DNA of 64,000 nt from assembly GCF_032335695.1 (NCBI RefSeq), contig NZ_JACTOJ010000021.1, positions 15,098 to 79,097 on the forward strand, read 5' to 3'. The translations under genes were made by a program, and so were the position numbers. Each line of letters opens with the position of its first letter. Position 1 is the stretch's first letter. Source of the DNA: JACTOJ01 sp032335695. Lineage in GTDB: Bacteria; Bacillota; Clostridia; Clostridiales; Clostridiaceae. Shown here piece by piece: positions 1 to 8,820 of this stretch. The notes under the pieces were generated by a model, which did not search any database, had not been told where the DNA came from, and worked only from the letters and a program-made list of their open reading frames with translations.

Positions 1-1
1 T

Positions 2-1441
2 AATAAAATAAAAGTAACTGCATCAGTTACAACTTTTATTTCATTGTTGCTATCGATTATAGCTTTTATTACTTATGATAAGAGTATAGGTGGGCTTCAG
101 TTTAAGGAAACTTACTCTTGGATTCCTGCTTTAGGAATCAATTATTCCGTGGGAGTAGATGGATTAAGCTTGCCTATGATACTTCTTACATCCATTGTCA
201 TCTTTGCAGGTGTCTTTGCATCATGGAAGATGGAGCATAGAATTAAGGAGTTCTTCATATTTTTGCTTTTATTAGTTATAGGCGTTTTTGGTGTATTTAT
301 TTCAAGAGATTTATTTTTCTTTTTTCTATTCTTTGAGATAGCTGTTATCCCTATGTATATTTTAATTGGAGTGTGGGGAAGCACGCGAAAAGATTATGCA
401 GCTATGAAGCTAACTTTATATTTATTAATAGGTAGTTCCATTGTGTTAATTGGAATTATTTCTACCTTTATTTATGCCAATAAATTAGGAGTAAGAACTT
501 TTGATATTCAATTGCTTAGTGAAATTAAATATAGTTATGACTTTCAGAGATTCGCTTTTTTCTTAATGCTAATAGGATTTGGCGTCTTGGTACCTATGTG
601 GCCTTTTCACACATGGTCACCTGATGGACACGTAGCTGCACCGACAGCTGTAAGTATGCTACATGCGGGAGTTTTAATGAAATTGGGAGGATATGGAATT
701 ATACGCGTAGGAGTATTCCTTTTTCCAGAGGGTGCCAAATATTGGATTCCACTAATGGCAATACTTTCTGTTGCTAATGTAATTTATGGAGCAATGGTAG
801 CCATGGTTCAAAAGGATCTAAAATTTGTTATAGGTTATTCTAGTGTAAGTCACATGGGGTACGTACTTTTAGGAATTGCTACATTAAACTCACAAGGAAT
901 TGATGGGGCAGTTGCTCAAATGTTTGCCCATGGTATTATGACAGCATTATTCTTTACCTTAATAGGCAATATCTATCATAAAGCTCATACTAGAGAAATT
1001 TCAAGGTTTGGTGGATTGATCTACCAGATGCCAAGAGTAGCAATTGGGTTTATAATTGCTAGTTTCGCATCTTTAGGTCTGCCAGGATTAAGTAATTTTG
1101 TCGCAGAATTTCTTATATTCTTAGGCTCCTTTAGTAAATCAACAAAACTATTTTCAATTATACCTTTTAAAATGATTTCTATTTTGGCTATTTTAGGTAT
1201 TGTTATAACTGCCATTTATATTTTAAAGGTTATTCAAGATACTTTTTTTGGCCCAAGGAAAAAAGAATGGGATTACTTAGAAGATGCAAAAGGAATAGAA
1301 ATGATTCCTATTGTGATGCTATCTTCTGTATTAATATTCTTTGGAATATTTCCAGCACCACTTATCGACATTGTCCAGATTGGGGTAATTCCATTGATTA
1401 ATAGGTTATCAGAAACAGTACTAATGAGGGGGGGATTTTAA
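2..1441 (+). CDS. nuoM: NADH:quinone oxidoreductase subunit M (NuoM-like), 5' end outside window
   Basis: Proton-translocating membrane subunit of a complex I-like enzyme (antiporter-like family with NuoL/N). The frame is open to the left edge, so the true start lies upstream; a TTG at 44 is only an internal candidate. About 480 residues are visible against roughly 500 for the family, so a short N-terminal piece is missing. Many hydrophobic helices are present, with the family signature around MWPFHTWSPDGHVAAPTAVS and the conserved charged helix residues of the antiporter-like fold (for example in FFLFFEIAVIPMYILIGVWG). The TAA stop shares its last base with the ATG of the next gene (TAATG), showing tight translational coupling in a nuo operon. 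Family assignment is firm. Whether the complex uses NADH or ferredoxin cannot be read here. Confidence 0.93.
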   Translation, partial: NKIKVTASVTTFISLLLSIIAFITYDKSIGGLQFKETYSWIPALGINYSVGVDGLSLPMILLTSIVIFAGVFASWKMEHRIKEFFIFLLLLVIGVFGVFISRDLFFFFLFFEIAVIPMYILIGVWGSTRKDYAAMKLTLYLLIGSSIVLIGIISTFIYANKLGVRTFDIQLLSEIKYSYDFQRFAFFLMLIGFGVLVPMWPFHTWSPDGHVAAPTAVSMLHAGVLMKLGGYGIIRVGVFLFPEGAKYWIPLMAILSVANVIYGAMVAMVQKDLKFVIGYSSVSHMGYVLLGIATLNSQGIDGAVAQMFAHGIMTALFFTLIGNIYHKAHTREISRFGGLIYQMPRVAIGFIIASFASLGLPGLSNFVAEFLIFLGSFSKSTKLFSIIPFKMISILAILGIVITAIYILKVIQDTFFGPRKKEWDYLEDAKGIEMIPIVMLSSVLIFFGIFPAPLIDIVQIGVIPLINRLSETVLMRGGF

Positions 1442-2844
1442 TGGATAAGTATGTAATAGAGATTTTGACTGCAGTTTTATTCCTTATTCTCTTATTAATA
1501 AATTTATTGTTTCCTAAATTTAAAGAAAAACTGAGCTCTTTTACTGCAATAGGTCTTTTGATAATTTTAGTTATATCATTATTTGTTGGAAGTAATGAAC
1601 AGGCTTCTTTTGGAGGGGCTTACATTCTTGATTCTTTTAGTATTTTTTTTAAGCAGTTATTTTTAATTGCTGCAATTTTAATAGTGGTATTGTCAAAGAA
1701 TCAATTAATTTATAAAAAAGGGGAGTTTTATGCCTTAATTATTTCTGCACTTTTAGGAATGATGATTATGGTATCCTCTGGTGAGTTAATTACTATTTAT
1801 ATTGGATTAGAATTAATGACTATTTCTTTTTGTATTTTAATTGCTTTCGATGATAATGAAAAGTCAAAAGAGGCAAGTCTAAAATATATTATTTTAGGAG
1901 CAATTTCTTCAGCAGTATTTTTGTACGGTTTAAGTTTAATTTATGGTGTAACACAGACTACAATTATAAAAGAAATTGGAGAAGTGTTATCAAGAGGTCA
2001 GGTTACACCATTAGAAATACTAGGAATAATATTCTTGATAGCAGGTTTTGCGTTTAAAATTGCTATAGTTCCTTTTCATATGTGGGCTCCGGATATTTAT
2101 GAAGGGGCACCTACTTCAATTACTGCGTTTTTGGCAGTTGCATCAAAAACAGCTGGTTTGGCCGTATTTCTTAGACTATTTATGAACGGACTTTCATCTG
2201 TTTCTAATTATTGGATTGAACTTGTCATAGTATTAAGCATAATAACCTTGCTATTAGGAAACCTAGTAGCAATCCCTCAGACTAATATAAAAAGAATGTT
2301 AGCTTATTCGAGTATTGCACAAGCGGGATATTTTTTGCTGGGAATTATTGCTGATTCAAATATTGGCGTGGCAGCAATTTTGCTTTATAGTGTGTTTTAT
2401 CTTTTCGCTAATATAGGAGTTTTTGGAGTTGTAATTGTTGTTTCAAAATCAACAAATAGTACTGAAATAAAGGATTATGCTCATTTATCTGGAAAATCTC
2501 CTTTTCTAGCAGCAGTAATGCTGATTTGTTTACTTTCTCTTGCAGGAATTCCGCCTTTGGCAGGATTTGTAGGTAAGTTTTATTTATTCTTATCAATAAT
2601 AGAAAAAGGGCAATTGTGGTTAGCCTTTTTTAGTATTGGTATGAGTGTAGTTTCAGTATATTATTATCTTAAAGTTGTTAAGGTTATGTACTTCGAAGAG
2701 GAAACTAAAAGCTTGCAATCAATTAAGGTATCTGTAAGTACAAAATTAGCATTATCAGTATCTGTAATAGTGCTTGTTATATTTGGAATCTATCCAACTC
2801 AATTAATAAATTTAGTATTGGCGATTTCAAAAAGCTTTTTCTAG
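1441..2844 (+). CDS. nuoN: NADH:quinone oxidoreductase subunit N (NuoN-like)
   Basis: Second antiporter-like membrane subunit of the complex I-like enzyme, 467 residues, a normal length. It is almost wholly hydrophobic with many predicted helices. Family markers include GLELMTISFCILIAFDDN (the helix with the conserved glutamate), FKIAIVPFHMWAPDIYEGAP and LAYSSIAQAGYFLLGI. The ATG overlaps the nuoM stop by one base. The gene is last in the operon: a GC-poor hairpin follows at once and the next gene has its own promoter region. Clostridia that carry nuo-like genes use them for ion pumping under anaerobiosis; electron donor and acceptor are not shown by these subunits. Confidence 0.93.
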   Translation: MDKYVIEILTAVLFLILLLINLLFPKFKEKLSSFTAIGLLIILVISLFVGSNEQASFGGAYILDSFSIFFKQLFLIAAILIVVLSKNQLIYKKGEFYALIISALLGMMIMVSSGELITIYIGLELMTISFCILIAFDDNEKSKEASLKYIILGAISSAVFLYGLSLIYGVTQTTIIKEIGEVLSRGQVTPLEILGIIFLIAGFAFKIAIVPFHMWAPDIYEGAPTSITAFLAVASKTAGLAVFLRLFMNGLSSVSNYWIELVIVLSIITLLLGNLVAIPQTNIKRMLAYSSIAQAGYFLLGIIADSNIGVAAILLYSVFYLFANIGVFGVVIVVSKSTNSTEIKDYAHLSGKSPFLAAVMLICLLSLAGIPPLAGFVGKFYLFLSIIEKGQLWLAFFSIGMSVVSVYYYLKVVKVMYFEEETKSLQSIKVSVSTKLALSVSVIVLVIFGIYPTQLINLVLAISKSFF

Positions 2845-2848
2845 TAAT

Positions 2849-2890
2849 ATAAATTTGAGGCACCCCAGACTTATAGTGTCTCAAATTTAT
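2849..2890 (+). terminator. hairpin ending the nuo operon
   Basis: Arms 2849-2863 and 2876-2890 pair over about 15 bp with one G-U pair around a 12-base loop. The U-tract after it is poor, so termination may be partial. Confidence 0.55.
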
Positions 2891-2910
2891 TAAAGAATAA
2901 AATTAAGCAT

Positions 2911-2943
2911 TTTCACATGAAATTCATAAGTTTATGTTAAATT
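2911..2943 (+). promoter_or_regulatory. weak candidate autoregulatory promoter of the first two-component system
   Basis: TTTCACA at 2911-2917 and ATTCATA at 2922-2928 are 11 bp apart, and TAAATT at 2938-2943 starts 16 bp after the second. The geometry matches the CTTCATA promoters further on, but both heptamers and the -10 are degenerate, so this member is tentative. Confidence 0.35.
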
Positions 2944-2993
2944 ATATATATACAATAATATTAAATTAATATAAAGGTATGTGAGGTCAAGCT

Positions 2994-3683
2994 ATGAATA
3001 ATATTCTAATTATCGAAGATGAAGTAAATGTATTGGATATATTAAAAGCTTATTTAGAAAAAGCAGGATATAACGTATGCGGTACTACAAGAGGTCTAAA
3101 AGGAATTAAATTATTTAAATCAATGGATTTTAAATTAATAATCCTTGATTTAATGTTACCTGATATAAGTGGAGAACAAGTCTGTAAAATAATAAGAGAA
3201 ACATCAAAAGTACATATCTTTATGCTTACTGCTAAAAGTAGCTTAAGTGATAAAATTGGAGGTTTAGAGATAGGTGCAGATGAATATTTGGTTAAACCGT
3301 TCAGTCCAAGAGAACTAACTGCAAGAGTAAATGCTTTATTTAGAAGAATTGGTACTGATGATGTTAAAGATGAATTATGTTTCAATGATGGGAATTTATT
3401 AGTAGATTATGAAAAAAGAGTAGTAAAATTTAAAGGAGAAGAAGTATCATTGACTCCAAATGAATTTGATATTTTATACGCACTTATCATTAATAAAGGG
3501 AAAGTTTTATCTAGAGAGCAACTAATAAATAAAATTGGCGGAATTGATTTTGATGGATATGATAGAACAATCGATGTACACATAAAAAATATTCGTAAGA
3601 AAATCGAAGAAGATACTAGAAAACCTAAATATATAATAACTGTTGTGAAAGTAGGCTATAAATTCGGTGGTGACAATTATTGA
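2994..3683 (+). CDS. OmpR/PhoB-family response regulator
   Basis: DNA-binding response regulator of 229 residues. The receiver domain (about 1-115) has the acidic pair in IIEDE near residue 7, the phospho-acceptor Asp in LIILDLMLPD (about residue 52), the switch Thr in MLTAKS and the Lys in LVKPFSP. The C-terminal winged helix (about 130-228) contains LTPNEFDILYALIINKGKVL and ends in YKFGG. It overlaps the next gene, its kinase partner, by 4 bases. Gene order next to copper genes and the OmpR-type direct-repeat promoters that follow make it the best candidate activator of that set, since the other regulator in the island is interrupted. That link is inference. A weak copy of the same promoter motif lies upstream and hints at autoregulation. 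Confidence 0.92.
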   Translation: MNNILIIEDEVNVLDILKAYLEKAGYNVCGTTRGLKGIKLFKSMDFKLIILDLMLPDISGEQVCKIIRETSKVHIFMLTAKSSLSDKIGGLEIGADEYLVKPFSPRELTARVNALFRRIGTDDVKDELCFNDGNLLVDYEKRVVKFKGEEVSLTPNEFDILYALIINKGKVLSREQLINKIGGIDFDGYDRTIDVHIKNIRKKIEEDTRKPKYIITVVKVGYKFGGDNY

Positions 3684-5056
3684 AAAGTATTAGGAGAAAA
3701 TTAAGTGTTTTATTTCTTGTATGTTCTCTTGCATCAATTTTATTAATAACTCTGTTTGTTAATTTTACTATAAATAAAAAGTTTGATGATTATATGCTAG
3801 ATAGCCAAAATAAAAGATATGCGAATATAGTATCGTATTTTCAAGAAATATATAAGAGAGATGGAAAATGGGAGAATGAATCTGGAATTGAGTTGACAAA
3901 AGAAGCTTATATGGGAAATTATTGCTTAACACTTCTTGATAGCAATAAAAAGACTATATGGGGTATGAATGCTAATGACATTAAGAATAATATTCATTAT
4001 AGTAATATGTTAATAAAGAATACGGGTGTTTATACATCTAAAAGATTTCAAATTGAAGTTAGCAATAGAATAGTTGGCTATGTAGATATAGGCCAATATT
4101 CACCAGTTTTGGTATCAGATGAGGATGTTAATTTTAAACTTTCAATAAATCAGAGCATTGTTATTAGTGCAATATTAACGCTTATAATAATAGTGGCTAT
4201 AAGTCTTTATTTTTCAAAGCAATTTTCCACTCCTATTTCTGAAGTTTCAAATATGTCTGTTAATCTGTCAAAAGGTAATTTTGATACTAAATCAGTTACA
4301 AAAAGTAATATTAAGGAATTGGAAAACTTGAGAAGCAGTGTAAATATATTAGCCAATAAACTAAAACATCAAGACATGCTTAGAAAGAGGTTAGTATCAG
4401 ATATATCTCATGAGATTAGGACTCCACTGAATGTTTTACAAAATAATTTAGAAGCTATGATTGATGGAGTTTTCCCAGTTAATGAAGAAAGGCTAAGATA
4501 TTTAAATGATGAAGTAATCAGATTTGGTAAACTGCTAAATAATTTAGAAATATTAAAACAGTTTGAATCTGAAGGCATAAAGGTTAATTTTGAAACAGTA
4601 GATATATATCAACAATTAAAAATTGTTTGCCAAGACTTCTATATGAAGGCTAAAAACGAAAAAATTGACCTTGAATATACTGCCCAAAAAAATCAAGATT
4701 ATCACGTAATTGGAGATAAAGATAAATTAAAACAAGTATTTATAAATATAATATCAAATGCTATTAAATTTACAAAGGTTCAAGGAAAAGTAAATGTTAA
4801 TATATATACAAATAATAAAAATATTATAGTAGAAATTTGTGACAACGGAGTTGGAATAAAGGAAGAGGATCTACCTTATATATTTGAAAGACTATATAGA
4901 GGTGATAAGAGTAGACATGCAATTGAAGGCAGTGGTATAGGTTTAACAATTGTTAAAAATATTTTAGATATTCATTTTGCAAACATAGAAGTAGATAGTA
5001 AAGAAAACGAGGGAACTAAATTTACTATATATTTTGATAAAGTTATTAATACTTAA
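3680..5056 (+). CDS. sensor histidine kinase paired with the upstream regulator
   Basis: Membrane histidine kinase, 458 residues. It starts at TTG 3680, overlapping the regulator stop, with a GGTGGTGA ribosome site just before. Layout: membrane helix about 9-30, extracytoplasmic sensor about 31-155, second helix about 158-177, HAMP, DHp with phospho-acceptor His244 in SDISHEIRTP, then a GHKL ATPase with NIISNAIKFT, DNGVGI and GSGIGLTIVKNIL. The sensor loop has no Met-rich or Cys-rich cluster, unlike the second kinase of the island, so its signal cannot be read. It probably phosphorylates the regulator encoded just before it. Class assignment is firm; a role in metal or envelope-stress sensing comes only from context. 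Confidence 0.92.
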   Translation: MKSIRRKLSVLFLVCSLASILLITLFVNFTINKKFDDYMLDSQNKRYANIVSYFQEIYKRDGKWENESGIELTKEAYMGNYCLTLLDSNKKTIWGMNANDIKNNIHYSNMLIKNTGVYTSKRFQIEVSNRIVGYVDIGQYSPVLVSDEDVNFKLSINQSIVISAILTLIIIVAISLYFSKQFSTPISEVSNMSVNLSKGNFDTKSVTKSNIKELENLRSSVNILANKLKHQDMLRKRLVSDISHEIRTPLNVLQNNLEAMIDGVFPVNEERLRYLNDEVIRFGKLLNNLEILKQFESEGIKVNFETVDIYQQLKIVCQDFYMKAKNEKIDLEYTAQKNQDYHVIGDKDKLKQVFINIISNAIKFTKVQGKVNVNIYTNNKNIIVEICDNGVGIKEEDLPYIFERLYRGDKSRHAIEGSGIGLTIVKNILDIHFANIEVDSKENEGTKFTIYFDKVINT

Positions 5057-5064
5057 GAAGATGT

Positions 5065-5100
5065 AAGAACCTAATTTTTAGTTATTAGGTTCTTGTTTTG
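5065..5100 (+). terminator. terminator after the first two-component system
   Basis: Perfect 10-bp stem, AAGAACCTAA (5065-5074) with TTAGGTTCTT (5085-5094), followed by a T-rich tail: a classic intrinsic terminator. Confidence 0.85.
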
Positions 5101-5263
5101 TATAAATATTTAAGAATGCATGAATATATAATCTTCATATTGAATTTCATTAATTTTTTTTATTTATCGATAGCTTTTTCATGAAGAAGATCTTTCCTAT
5201 ATCATGAAGTAATGTAATAATTTCTAAAGAATTAAGTATATTCTCATTTAGTTTTATTTGTTT
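5101..5263. promoter_or_regulatory. gene-free leader with scattered extra CTTCAT half-sites
   Basis: No gene fits here. CTTCATA occurs at 5133-5139 followed by TTTCATT at 5145-5151 (12 bp apart). On the minus strand CTTCATG occurs at 5203-5209 and 5180-5186, about two helical turns apart. These may be accessory binding sites for the regulator that binds the core promoter at 5264, or chance in AT-rich DNA. Confidence 0.3.
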
Positions 5264-5296
5264 CTTCATATTTACTTCATAACAGAGAGTTATATT
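5264..5296 (+). promoter_or_regulatory. tandem CTTCATA promoter of the YHS protein gene
   Basis: CTTCATA at 5264-5270 and a second perfect CTTCATA at 5275-5281, exactly 11 bp apart. TATATT at 5291-5296 begins 16 bp after the start of the second copy. The second heptamer occupies the -35 position. Best-matching member of the island-wide motif. Confidence 0.75.
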
Positions 5297-5347
5297 CTAT
5301 ACAAGGGGATTCAAAAAAATGAAAATATAAAGTAAGGAGTGCTTTTT

Positions 5348-5680
5348 ATGGAGTTTTTAGCTAATAATTGGTTATATATTTTGTTTGCAGGATTAATGAT
5401 TTTTATGATGGTAAAAGGAGGAGGTTGCTGCGGAGGACATTCTCATAAAAATGAATCAAATAATAGTCATTCTCATGGTGGCGGATGCTGTGGCGGAGGT
5501 TCAAAGCATAATAATAGTGATGAGAATAGTAAGCAAATTAATCAATCAAAACTAGTCAAGGATCCAATATGTGGGATGATGGTAAATCCAGAAACTTCAA
5601 TAAAGGAAATAATTAATAATCAGACATATTACTTTTGCAGTGAGGGCTGTAGAAGAGAATTTATTAAAGAGGAAGGCTAA
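5348..5680 (+). CDS. membrane-anchored Cys/His-rich protein with C-terminal YHS domain
   Basis: About 110 residues. The GGAG at 5336-5339 fits the ATG at 5348; an upstream in-frame GTG at 5339 overlaps that site and is rejected. One N-terminal membrane helix (LYILFAGLMIFMMV) is followed by two Gly-Cys-Cys-Gly patches (GGGCCGG) separated by His-Ser-His stretches. A compact YHS-type metal-binding domain ends the protein, with KDPICGMMV and YYFCSEGCRREF. YHS domains occur as soft-metal-binding modules in copper proteins and P-type ATPases. Together with copA just downstream, this suggests an envelope-facing copper-binding or chaperone role. It is the first gene with a perfect tandem CTTCATA promoter. 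Exact function is unknown. Confidence 0.85.
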   Translation: MEFLANNWLYILFAGLMIFMMVKGGGCCGGHSHKNESNNSHSHGGGCCGGGSKHNNSDENSKQINQSKLVKDPICGMMVNPETSIKEIINNQTYYFCSEGCRREFIKEEG

Positions 5681-5719
5681 TTATAGATTTTAAGTCAGAA
5701 AAAAATAATGTTTTTTACA

Positions 5720-5753
5720 TTCATACCACCCCGGTACAGTGGGGTGGTATGAA
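5720..5753. promoter_or_regulatory. 13-bp perfect palindrome upstream of copA, CsoR-type operator candidate
   Basis: TTCATACCACCCC (5720-5732) and GGGGTGGTATGAA (5741-5753) pair perfectly around GGTACAGT. The C-run/G-run dyad flanked by ATACC/GGTAT resembles operators of CsoR copper repressors. An A-rich rather than T-rich run follows on the plus strand, so it is a poor terminator for the YHS gene, although it could terminate minus-strand transcription. No csoR is in the window. Confidence 0.55.
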
Positions 5754-5992
5754 TAAAAAAACAAAAAGGTATTTCAATCATTATAAAAGGTAAGTTTATG
5801 GGATTATTAAAAGGATGGAAAGGGAAAAATATTGTGTAAGTGGTTGTAAAAATATTTCATAGATTCATAGGAGATTTAAAATACAACAAAGTTAAAGTAA
5901 TAAATTAAAAATTAATAAGCTTAAATATAATGACTCATCGAATAAAAGGTATTAAAACAATAATTGAAAATAATAAAAGAGAGGTGTAAATC

Positions 5993-8449
5993 TTGGAAAA
6001 AAGTTTTAAAATAGAGGGAATGACTTGTGTAGCTTGTGCAAAAGCTGTAGAAAGGGCTTCTAAGAAATTGCAAGGTGTTGTTGAAGCAAATGTAAACTTT
6101 GCTACTGAAAAGCTAAATATAAGTTTTGATGAATCAAAAATATCTATATCAGATATACAAGGTGCTGTTGAAAAAGTAGGTTATAAAGCTATAATTGAAG
6201 CAAATAGCAAAACTTTTAAGATAGAAGGGATGACTTGCGCTGCATGTGCCAAAAACATTGAAAGAGTAACTAGAAAGCTTGATGGCGTAATTGAATCTAA
6301 TGTAAATTTTGCAACGGAAAATTTAAATATAAGTTATGAGCCATTAAAGCTTAAGGTTTCTGATATAAAAAAGGCTGTAGAACAGGCCGGATATAAAGCC
6401 CTGGATAAGGAAGTTTCAATTGATGAAGATAGAAAAAAGAAAGAGAAAGAAATAAAATTATTATGGAAGAAGTTTATTATTTCAGTTGTATTTACAGTGC
6501 CACTTCTTGCCATTGCAATGGGACATATGCTGGGAGACAGGTTTGGATATAGTCTTCCAGAAATTATCGATCCTATGCTGAATCCTAAAAACTTTGGCAT
6601 AGTTCAGCTAGCTTTAGTAATACCAGTTATAATTGCAGGAAATAGATTTTTTAGAATTGGTTATAAATCTTTAGTAAGAAAAAGTCCTAATATGGATTCA
6701 TTAATAGCACTTGGTACTTCCGCAGCATTTTTATATGGAATATTTGCAATAATACAGATTTTTAGTGGTAATAATAAGTATACAAATGATTTATACTTTG
6801 AATCTGCTGGGGTAATTATAACTCTAATAACCTTAGGCAAATATTTAGAAGCTGTAACAAAAGGAAAGACTTCTGAAGCTATTAAAAAGCTTATGGGACT
6901 TGTTCCTAAGACCGCAATGATAATAAAAGACGGAAAAGAAATAGAAATTTCAATAGATGAGGTTGAAGTAGGAGACATTATACTTGTTAAGCCTGGTGAA
7001 AAAATGCCTGTTGATGGGGAAGTAGTTGAAGGAATGACTTCTGTGGATGAATCCATGCTTACAGGAGAAAGCATACCTGTAGAAAAGATAATTGGCGACA
7101 AGATAATTGGCGCAAGTATCAATAAAAATGGTTCTATAAAATATAAGGCTACTAAAGTGGGTAAAGACACGGCATTAGCCCAAATTATAAAATTAGTAGA
7201 AGATGCTCAAGGTTCAAAAGCTCCTATTGCAAAGTTAGCGGATATTATTTCAGGTTATTTTGTTCCAGTTGTTATGAGCATTGCAGTTCTATCAGCCTTA
7301 GCATGGTATTTCTTTGGAGGTGAAACTGCGATATTTGCACTTACTATATTTATATCAGTACTTGTAATAGCTTGTCCATGTGCTTTAGGACTTGCGACCC
7401 CAACTGCAATAATGGTTGGTACAGGTAAAGGAGCAGAATATGGAGTTTTGATTAAGAGTGGAGTAGCTTTAGAAACTGCTCACAAAGTAAAGACTATCGT
7501 ATTTGACAAGACAGGCACCATAACAGAAGGAAAACCGAAGGTTACAAATGTAATTGTAGCAGGTAGCATATCAGAAGATAATTTATTACAACTAGCAGCA
7601 TGTGCAGAAAAAGGCTCTGAACACCCACTTGGAGAAGCTATAGTAAGGGAAGCTGAGGAAAAAAATTTAGAACTTAAAAAGTTGGACTTTTTCAAAGCAA
7701 TACCTGGGCATGGAATTGAAGTGAAGATTTGTGGTAAGGATATCCTACTAGGTAATAGAAAACTTATGATGGAAAGAAATATTTCATTAGAAAATTTAGA
7801 GGAAACTTCACATACCTTTGCAAGCGAAGGCAAAACACCTATGTACGTAGCAATTGATGAAAAAATAGCAGGGATAATCGCAGTTGCTGACACTGTTGAG
7901 GAAAATAGTAAAAAGGCAATTGATCAACTTCATAAAATGGGAATAGAAGTGGTAATGATTACAGGAGATAATAAAGGAACTGCTGAGGCAATAGCTAAGC
8001 AAGTAGGCATAGATAGAATTTTAGCGGAAGTTCTTCCACAAGATAAGGCTAATGAGGTTAAGAAACTTCAATCTGAAGGAAAGAAAGTTGGTATGGTCGG
8101 AGATGGCATAAATGATGCTCCAGCTCTAGCTCAAGCAGATATAGGTATTGCTATAGGCTCTGGTACAGACGTTGCTATGGAGTCAGCTGATATAGTTCTT
8201 ATGAGAAGTGATCTTATGGATGTACCCACAGCAATTCAGTTAAGTAAGAAGACAATAACTAATATCAAAGAAAATTTATTTTGGGCTTTTGGATACAATA
8301 CTTTAGGAATACCTGTAGCTATGGGAATTTTATATGTTTTTGGAGGACCTCTTTTAAATCCTATTATAGCGGCATCAGCTATGAGCTTTAGTTCAGTATC
8401 TGTTTTATTAAATGCATTAAGATTAAAGAGCTTTAAGCCAGCAAGATAA
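5993..8449 (+). CDS. copA: copper-translocating P1B-type ATPase
   Basis: Cu(I)-exporting ATPase of 818 residues, starting at TTG 5993 after GAGAGGTG. Two N-terminal heavy-metal-associated domains carry GMTCVACA (Cys12, Cys15) and GMTCAACA (Cys82, Cys85). All core motifs are intact: TGES in the actuator domain, the membrane CPC in VIACPCALGLATPTA, the phosphorylation loop DKTGT, the nucleotide-domain HP in HPLGEA, and GDGINDAPAL. The transmembrane pattern and CPC point to monovalent copper (or silver). It expels cytosolic copper and is probably fed by the CopZ gene 67 bases downstream. A GC-rich dyad about 240 bases upstream is a plausible CsoR-type operator. The tandem CTTCATA promoter seen at neighbouring genes is absent, so copA seems to be under different control. 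Confidence 0.96.
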   Translation: MEKSFKIEGMTCVACAKAVERASKKLQGVVEANVNFATEKLNISFDESKISISDIQGAVEKVGYKAIIEANSKTFKIEGMTCAACAKNIERVTRKLDGVIESNVNFATENLNISYEPLKLKVSDIKKAVEQAGYKALDKEVSIDEDRKKKEKEIKLLWKKFIISVVFTVPLLAIAMGHMLGDRFGYSLPEIIDPMLNPKNFGIVQLALVIPVIIAGNRFFRIGYKSLVRKSPNMDSLIALGTSAAFLYGIFAIIQIFSGNNKYTNDLYFESAGVIITLITLGKYLEAVTKGKTSEAIKKLMGLVPKTAMIIKDGKEIEISIDEVEVGDIILVKPGEKMPVDGEVVEGMTSVDESMLTGESIPVEKIIGDKIIGASINKNGSIKYKATKVGKDTALAQIIKLVEDAQGSKAPIAKLADIISGYFVPVVMSIAVLSALAWYFFGGETAIFALTIFISVLVIACPCALGLATPTAIMVGTGKGAEYGVLIKSGVALETAHKVKTIVFDKTGTITEGKPKVTNVIVAGSISEDNLLQLAACAEKGSEHPLGEAIVREAEEKNLELKKLDFFKAIPGHGIEVKICGKDILLGNRKLMMERNISLENLEETSHTFASEGKTPMYVAIDEKIAGIIAVADTVEENSKKAIDQLHKMGIEVVMITGDNKGTAEAIAKQVGIDRILAEVLPQDKANEVKKLQSEGKKVGMVGDGINDAPALAQADIGIAIGSGTDVAMESADIVLMRSDLMDVPTAIQLSKKTITNIKENLFWAFGYNTLGIPVAMGILYVFGGPLLNPIIAASAMSFSSVSVLLNALRLKSFKPAR

Positions 8450-8516
8450 CTGATGACTTTATAACCTAATAAATATTAAATAAATATATAGCTTTTATAA
8501 ATTAGGAGGAATAGCA

Positions 8517-8732
8517 ATGAAAAAGAAAATATTAGTTGAAGGAATGAGCTGTGGACATTGTGTTAGCCATGTTAAGGAGGCATTAAGTGAATTAAAGAGA
8601 GTAACTAGTGTTAATGTAAATCTGGATTTTAAGACAGTAATAATTGAAGCAACATCAGATATAGCTGACGAGGAAATAAAATCAGCCATAGACGAAGTCG
8701 GATATGATGTTGTTAGAATAGAAAACCTATAA
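8517..8732 (+). CDS. copZ: copper chaperone, single HMA domain
   Basis: A 71-residue single heavy-metal-associated domain with the metal loop GMSCGHC (CxxC plus His, as in bacterial CopZ proteins) and the usual ferredoxin-like alternation of strands and helices. TTAGGAGGA precedes the ATG. It follows copA by 67 bases without a clear terminator between, so the two probably form one transcript ended by the hairpin at 8763. Expected role: bind cytosolic Cu(I) and deliver it to CopA or to a copper-sensing repressor. The MxCxxC-type loop and the context make the assignment strong; metal preference within soft metals is inferred. Confidence 0.93.
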   Translation: MKKKILVEGMSCGHCVSHVKEALSELKRVTSVNVNLDFKTVIIEATSDIADEEIKSAIDEVGYDVVRIENL

Positions 8733-8762
8733 TCTTAAATAAAGATATTGGATAATTAAGAG

Positions 8763-8803
8763 AAAAGAGTCTTTAAGTAAATTTTTTAAAGGCTCTTTTT
8801 TAA
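8763..8803. terminator. convergent terminator between copZ and the nuclease-like gene
   Basis: Arms 8763-8776 and 8786-8799 (AAAAGAGTCTTTAA against TTAAAGGCTCTTTT, one wobble). T-runs flank on the plus side and the matching A-run on the other, so it can serve both strands. Confidence 0.8.
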
Positions 8804-8820
8804 GCTAAGGTTTTTAATGA

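Noticed and set aside
5339..5347. GTG 5339 as start of the YHS protein
   Set aside because: It overlaps the GGAG ribosome site, while ATG 5348 is at the proper distance.
5855..5881. TTTCATA and ATTCATA just upstream of copA as a possible regulon promoter
   Set aside because: The heptamers are 8 bp apart and no -10 lies at the 16-bp distance, so the fixed geometry of the other sites is not met.
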